From Phlegmacium glaucopus (Eukaryota; Basidiomycota; Agaricomycetes; Agaricales; Cortinariaceae): 64,000 bases of DNA. The notes under the pieces are model-generated. The model saw only the letters and a program-made list of their open reading frames with translations, was not told the origin of the DNA and searched no databases. Within the stretch, counting starts at the first letter, position 1. Every line of letters begins with the position of its first letter. The translations under genes were made by a program, and so were the position numbers. Where the stretch lies: positions 2,557,498-2,621,497 of the forward strand of contig MU130378.1 of the NCBI GenBank assembly GCA_015039465.1. The letters run 5' to 3'. Below, piece by piece: positions 60,008-64,000 of this stretch.

Positions 60008-61416
60008 TATCGCGCACCAATACTGATTGGTAGCGTGAGAAGAAAGCTTAAAAGTCGCCATCATGAAAATAAGCGGACTTCAAATTCACTTACCTATTTT
60101 GGAAGCAGCCCTGAATCGTGTTCCTGGTCAACAAAATCATTCGTTCAACGATAACATCCCCATCGCTCATCATACTCTCAATGTCTCACACTATGCTCTC
60201 CATTGTTTTCACTATCGACATGCTCCTAAGCATATACCATCCATTCGTTCCTTGGCTAGTGATCCAGCAAAGCGATCAATCTACTATTCGCATCGGTCAT
60301 CGGCTCGCGTTTGATCGTATCTTTGGTCCATCATTTCAAGAACGGCCCCTTTATGGACGCATCAACTACATCTCCCATTATGTAAAAGGCTTTGTCATTG
60401 TTGTTGTGGCTATGGACCCACAAGTCTTCCCCTCAGCCATCTATCTTGCCATCCCTCGCTCCTGGATCTCACTCAGTCCCCTATCCTCAATTATCTACCT
60501 CTTATCTTATCATTCACTGCCAAAACCATCATTCACGCGGTACCTGAAGCCTTCCCACCCTCTTTATGACAATTTAGGAAGTCCAGGAGGATCACGACTA
60601 AGCAGGAATTGCAGATGAATCAGCAGCAGAGGATTATTCTCGCAGTGTGTCAAGTGTTATCAAGGCTGCGCGACATGGGACCATGGGCAAGTAGTATTTT
60701 CTCAGGAACAAGGCTGCGCCTTTCAAGTGTTGACTCAGGACCTTTCACATATTTTGACATGACCACACGCCTATGGAGTTGATATATTTTTGCTATTGGA
60801 CTATGTACACTGCCTTCTTTTCTTTTCTCTCGCACTTTGACACTTTACAGATTTTTTTATTGTTCCTTCTTCTTTTTCTTGTTCTTTTCTTCTCGCAGCT
60901 GTCCTTTCTTCATTCCTCTTCTGACAGCGCGTACTCCTTTCTTTTTTTTATTTGTTTTACATAGCCTCATCCTTAGGGTATAAATACTGCTCTTTTGTAC
61001 CAGGATAGGTAGTTCAGTTCAATTCATTCTTACCCCCCACTTTCATCATCTCAGTGGAATTCCAGTGAATTCCTCCCTTAAAGTTTGCTTTTCTTGCCCC
61101 TTACTGTCAATCTATCCCCTATCCCTCAACCACTATAGTCTTACTGAAGACTCTCTCTTGCTCATCCTCATCCTTGTCTTATACCTCACTCATCTTCCAA
61201 GACCTTCATCCTCCTCCTTCTCTTCCTTCATCCTCATCCTCCTTGTCTTCTACTCTCTCCCTTCTGTTGTGTGTTACAAGTCACAGGCTAAGCCTTCCCT
61301 AAACGAATAACAGGGAGTCCTTTGATCTAAAGACTGGTCCAACGCTCTCTGGTTGTCTTTGTAGTCTTCATTGCCCCTCAAGCAGTCTAGGCTATAATCA
61401 CTAACAACGATTTATA
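60008..61416 (+). mobile_element. Element E, copy E7 (1,409 bp)
   Basis: From TATCGCGCACCAATACTG to ACAACGATTTATA; flanks CCGA (60004-60007) and CCGG (61417-61420); the empty site in copy A is CCGA. CpG-rich relative to the other copies, so probably the youngest. TATAAATA near 60979. The right end differs from the other copies over the last about 90 bp. Confidence 0.9.
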
Positions 61417-62353
61417 CCGGTTGGTCGAGAAGTGGTTGCTGCTGGACTTTTGTAAGCTGACTGGAAAGCCTCGTTAGTAGCTTGGTTTTTGTCTATTGTC
61501 TAGGCCATTCTGTACCATCCTGTCAGATCTGTATTGGATGGTCTTCCAGAAGCCATTGTAGCAATGGAGTTCTGAATCTGGGCATTCAGGCCTCTTCAGA
61601 ACTTTACTACAATAGTTTTCAGATCAGTGTATCCAGAATCTGTAATTAGGTCTTGGAATTCGTATTCATCCACATACTCTTCCAAGGACCAGTTTTTCTG
61701 GAAATATCCAGTCAACTCTAGTCGGTTGATGGCAACCAAGTCTGCATTTGTGGGACAGAACTCCTTTTTGAAGTTGTCTCGGAAATCGGACCAATCCAGG
61801 AACCGGGTTGACTGAGGGTTGTCCATTTCCCATTGGAAAACCCTAGCTGCCCATTTTGATGCTCTTCCGGATTTCATGTAGGACATGGCCCAGATGATTT
61901 TTGTTTGCTCATCCAAGAATTCATTGGGACAGAGCCAGATGTACGTTTGGCATGAGTGAAGGAACACTGTTCCTTTGGATCATTCTCCGTCAAACTCCAT
62001 TGGGAATGCTGGCCTTGCAGAACAAGTCTGGGGTATGTCTTCGGTTTGTGGGGGAACCTCTTGTTGTGGTACAGGTGATTGTACATTTGGAACAAGTCGG
62101 TGGAGCGTCTCCATAATTCAGTCAAACATGTTTTGGTATTCAATGTCCCAAGCTCGCAGTAGGACAACTTCTCTTTCTAGCTGGGCAGTGCATTCATTGT
62201 CCATGGCTGATAGGAAGGAGCCACTTGGAGATGCATGCTGCAAAGACAAGGAGGAATCCACAGTCTGGGAGTGTACAGAGTCTGATTGGCCCGAATCGGG
62301 GGCTGTGAATCAGACTATCATTCCATTGTGCAGACCGGACTCGGTCTGTTAAG
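61417..62353 (-). pseudogene. Gag 5' part of chromovirus B
   Basis: Probable start near 62203 (MDNECTAQLEREVVLL), then TKIIWAMSYMKSGRASKWA and the capsid region. Stops near 62117 and 61988 break it. Confidence 0.78.
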
Positions 62354-62370
62354 GGAAGATCCTTTCCTAA
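62354..62370 (-). promoter_or_regulatory. Candidate self-priming primer-binding site
   Basis: On the minus strand the 5' LTR is followed by TT and then AGGAAAGGAT, which is the exact reverse complement of ATCCTTTCCT in the LTR at the predicted transcript start. A Tf1-type arrangement; no tRNA 3'-end match was recognised. Confidence 0.55.
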
Positions 62371-62784
62371 TGTTAGGGCAACTGCAATGCTGACTTAGTC
62401 AAGCTAGCAGGGGATCCAAAGTTAATAATATTTCAGAAAAGATATCTACAAGTGACTCACCTAGCAGGGGATCCAAAGAGGAAAGGATGGGGATCCCTGC
62501 TAGGCTGTGGGGTATTTAAGTACTAATATGGACATAATGGAGATATAAAATAAATAAAGGAATGATATGATAATAATTAATTAATTAATTAAGAAGTGGT
62601 GTGATGTGAAAAATAAAAATAAAAGATGGAGTGAACTGGAGGATTGGAGTTGGAATGGAGTTATGGGGTTCCAGAGTAAACTGGTGATGGAAGTGGAGTT
62701 GGATGGAAGGTCGGGGGTCATCAGAAAGGCAGGATGTATGGTTCTGAGGTTGAGGTTTGGATTGAAATTGGGTGTCCCCTAACA
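62371..62784 (-). repeat. 5' LTR of chromovirus B
   Basis: 414 bp, TGTTAGGG...CCCTAACA. On the minus strand a TATA-like TTAAATA is followed 31 bases later by ATCCTTTCCT, which is complementary to the sequence just inside the LTR. Confidence 0.9.
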
Positions 62785-62887
62785 AAAGCCATGGCTTGAA
62801 AATCTCAAGCCAAGGTAAAGCCAAGCTCATGGCTTGGCTTTGGCCTGGCCTATTGCTTGGTTTGGCTTTGCTTCTGGCTTCCAGGTG

Positions 62888-63780
62888 TTACATTCTGTTA
62901 TATGTGACTCCAGTCCAGCTCCTTTGGAGTTGTCTCCAGTAGTCCATACTCCATTCCAGTACTTCCCCTTGTATCTGGATCTACTCTTCCTTCATCCAAC
63001 TCCGAGACTCCTCCATATCTTTCCAGCTCTTCCAACATTACTCCAAGCCCATTACCACATCTTCGCCATAACAACTATTTCTTTGTCATCACTTTCCCAC
63101 TATCAGTTAGTGTTGTTGAGGCTGGCTTGAGCAATTTTAGTATTTTTCAAATAACATGACACTATGTACTTTGATTGCTTAGTGTTGGGAGATGACCCCC
63201 TGGCTTATAGGGTCCTATATATGTGTAAATATCTATAGAGTTTTATATGATTTATTAGAATTTATATTACCATCAAGCCATTTGTCAAGTGGCTTCAAGC
63301 CAGCCACTTGACCAAGTGGCTTGATGGAAATATCAATTCCAATAAATCCTCTAAAATTCTATAAATATTTACACATATAAAGGACCCTATAAGCTGGGGG
63401 GTCATTTCCCAACACTAAGCAATCAAAGTACATAGTGTCATGTTATTTGAAAAATACTAAAATTGCTCAAGCCAGCCTCAACAACACTACTATCAGTCAG
63501 CACACCCGCTATGGATTATTCACCCAGGAATGCAGGATTTTCCAGGAGCAGAATGCAGTACTTTATATTTATCTTCTATATTTCGGTTGCTATTCCTTTT
63601 ATTGTTACATTCTGTTATATGTTACTCTGGTCCGGCTCTGCTGGAGCTGTCTCTGGTAGTCCGTAGTCCATATCAGTGCTTTCCCTTACATCCAGAATAC
63701 TCCTTCCTACAGCCTGCTCCAAAGATTTTCCGTATCATTCCAGCTCCTCCGGAATTATGTGCTTTCCCTCATCAGAAAAA
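62888..63780 (+). repeat. Unclassified repeat F, two tandem copies
   Basis: F1 runs 62888-63109 and, after the fold-back insertion, 63489-63601; F2 begins at 63602 with the same ACATTCTGTTATATG and continues to about 63780. The third copy is at 35180-35575 in reverse. The sequence between 62790 and 62885 and after 63780 is rich in GGCTTGGC/GGCTGGC words. Confidence 0.65.
63110..63488. mobile_element. Fold-back (Mutator-like) element, 379 bp, 9-10 bp TSD
   Basis: Nearly the whole element is two inverted arms of about 170 bp starting AGTGTTGTTGAGGCTGG and ending CCAGCCTCAACAACACT. Flanked by ACTATCAGTT on the left and ACTATCAGTC on the right, and the uninterrupted repeat F at 35180-35575 confirms the empty site. 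Long arms and a 9-10 bp duplication point to Mutator-like (MULE) fold-back elements. No coding capacity. Confidence 0.8.
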
Positions 63781-63908
63781 AATAACCTTGGCCTGGCTGG
63801 CTCTGGCTGCCCTGGCCAGCCCTGAACATCTTTGGCTAGCTTTAAAAATCTGAAAAAAACCTAACAAATCACAGAAATATTTATAGTACCCAATTCAAAA
63901 AAAAAAGT

Positions 63909-64000
63909 AAACAATTACATAAGACAGATGCTGAGATATTCAAGATATTAAATTGTTTAAAAATCTTGAATATCTCAGCATCTGTCTTATGTAATTGTTT
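63909..64000. repeat. Long hairpin at the window edge
   Basis: A 38-base arm (from AAACAATTACATAAGACAG) and its exact complement, separated by 16 bases, with the second arm ending at the last base of the window. Probably the centre of another fold-back element cut by the window edge. Confidence 0.85.

Larger units (their letters stand above)
51002..62784 (-). mobile_element. Chromovirus B (Ty3/Gypsy), decayed, with five nested insertions
   Basis: Read on the minus strand: 5' LTR (62784-62371), primer-binding region (62370-62354), gag, protease, RT, RNase H, integrase, chromodomain, 3' LTR (51359-51002). With the insertions E7, solo LTR 57235-57964, E6, and E5 (which itself holds a solo LTR) removed, the length is close to 6 kb, normal for the family. 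Multiple stops and CpG-to-TpG/CpA changes show long silencing. No matching duplication flanks the ends (ACTAC and AAAGC), so the ends may be recombinant. Confidence 0.9.

Noticed and set aside
60118..60618. 166-residue open frame recurring in several E copies (also 40345, 52461, 56106)
   Set aside because: Differences between copies are mostly amino-acid changing and fall at CpG sites, so there is no sign of protein selection; no domain is recognised. Its recurrence simply reflects the repeated DNA.

Overview
The window looks like nuclear DNA of a mushroom-type basidiomycete (Agaricomycetes). Genes carry many 47-63 bp GT-AG introns. The protein families fit this group: a NACHT-WD40 NLR-like protein, fungal seven-helix membrane proteins including one with a DUF6533-like start, a copper amine oxidase, ALG9 and a small F-box protein. 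The repeats are Tf1/sushi-like chromoviruses and a hAT element. Exon joins given here were worked out by eye from splice motifs and reading phase; no transcript or database search was available.

Layout. Positions 1-28,400 are a gene-rich arm: a left-truncated RhoGEF-like gene; a reverse-strand gene with a PD-(D/E)XK-like motif; a local segmental duplication (about 5.3-9.0 kb) holding two copies of a small orphan gene and two copies of a possible tRNA-derived SINE; a four-exon very acidic nuclear protein; a five-exon seven-helix protein; a complete 13-exon copper amine oxidase; a 706-residue orphan; ALG9, head to head with a 14-exon DUF6533-like membrane protein; an F-box gene; a 177-bp pogo-like MITE; and two reverse-strand orphan genes. 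Positions 28,399-33,114 hold a seven-exon NACHT-WD40 gene with at least 11 nearly identical 42-residue WD repeats and a 566-bp assembly gap inside the repeat array.

Positions 33.1-64 kb are a nested transposon block with no convincing host gene. Its framework is two decayed reverse-strand chromoviruses, A (37.2-44.1 kb) and B (51.0-62.8 kb), with gag, protease, RT, RNase H, integrase and chromodomain. Both were repeatedly invaded by a non-coding element of about 1.36-1.41 kb (called element E) and by solo LTRs with TGATG...ATCA ends. A hAT transposon forms a large inverted rearrangement between A and B. At the right edge are a 379-bp Mutator-like fold-back element and a second long hairpin.

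Most interesting signals: (1) E and the TGATG-type solo LTRs, whose ends differ, all make 4-bp target duplications that are, or decay from, NCGN, which suggests an integration machinery that selects CpG; (2) the chromovirus LTR/PBS pair has the geometry of Tf1-type self-priming; (3) the WD repeats are homogenised except at a few surface positions, as in fungal allorecognition NLRs; (4) micro-exons of 8 and 20 bp and a GC-AG intron.
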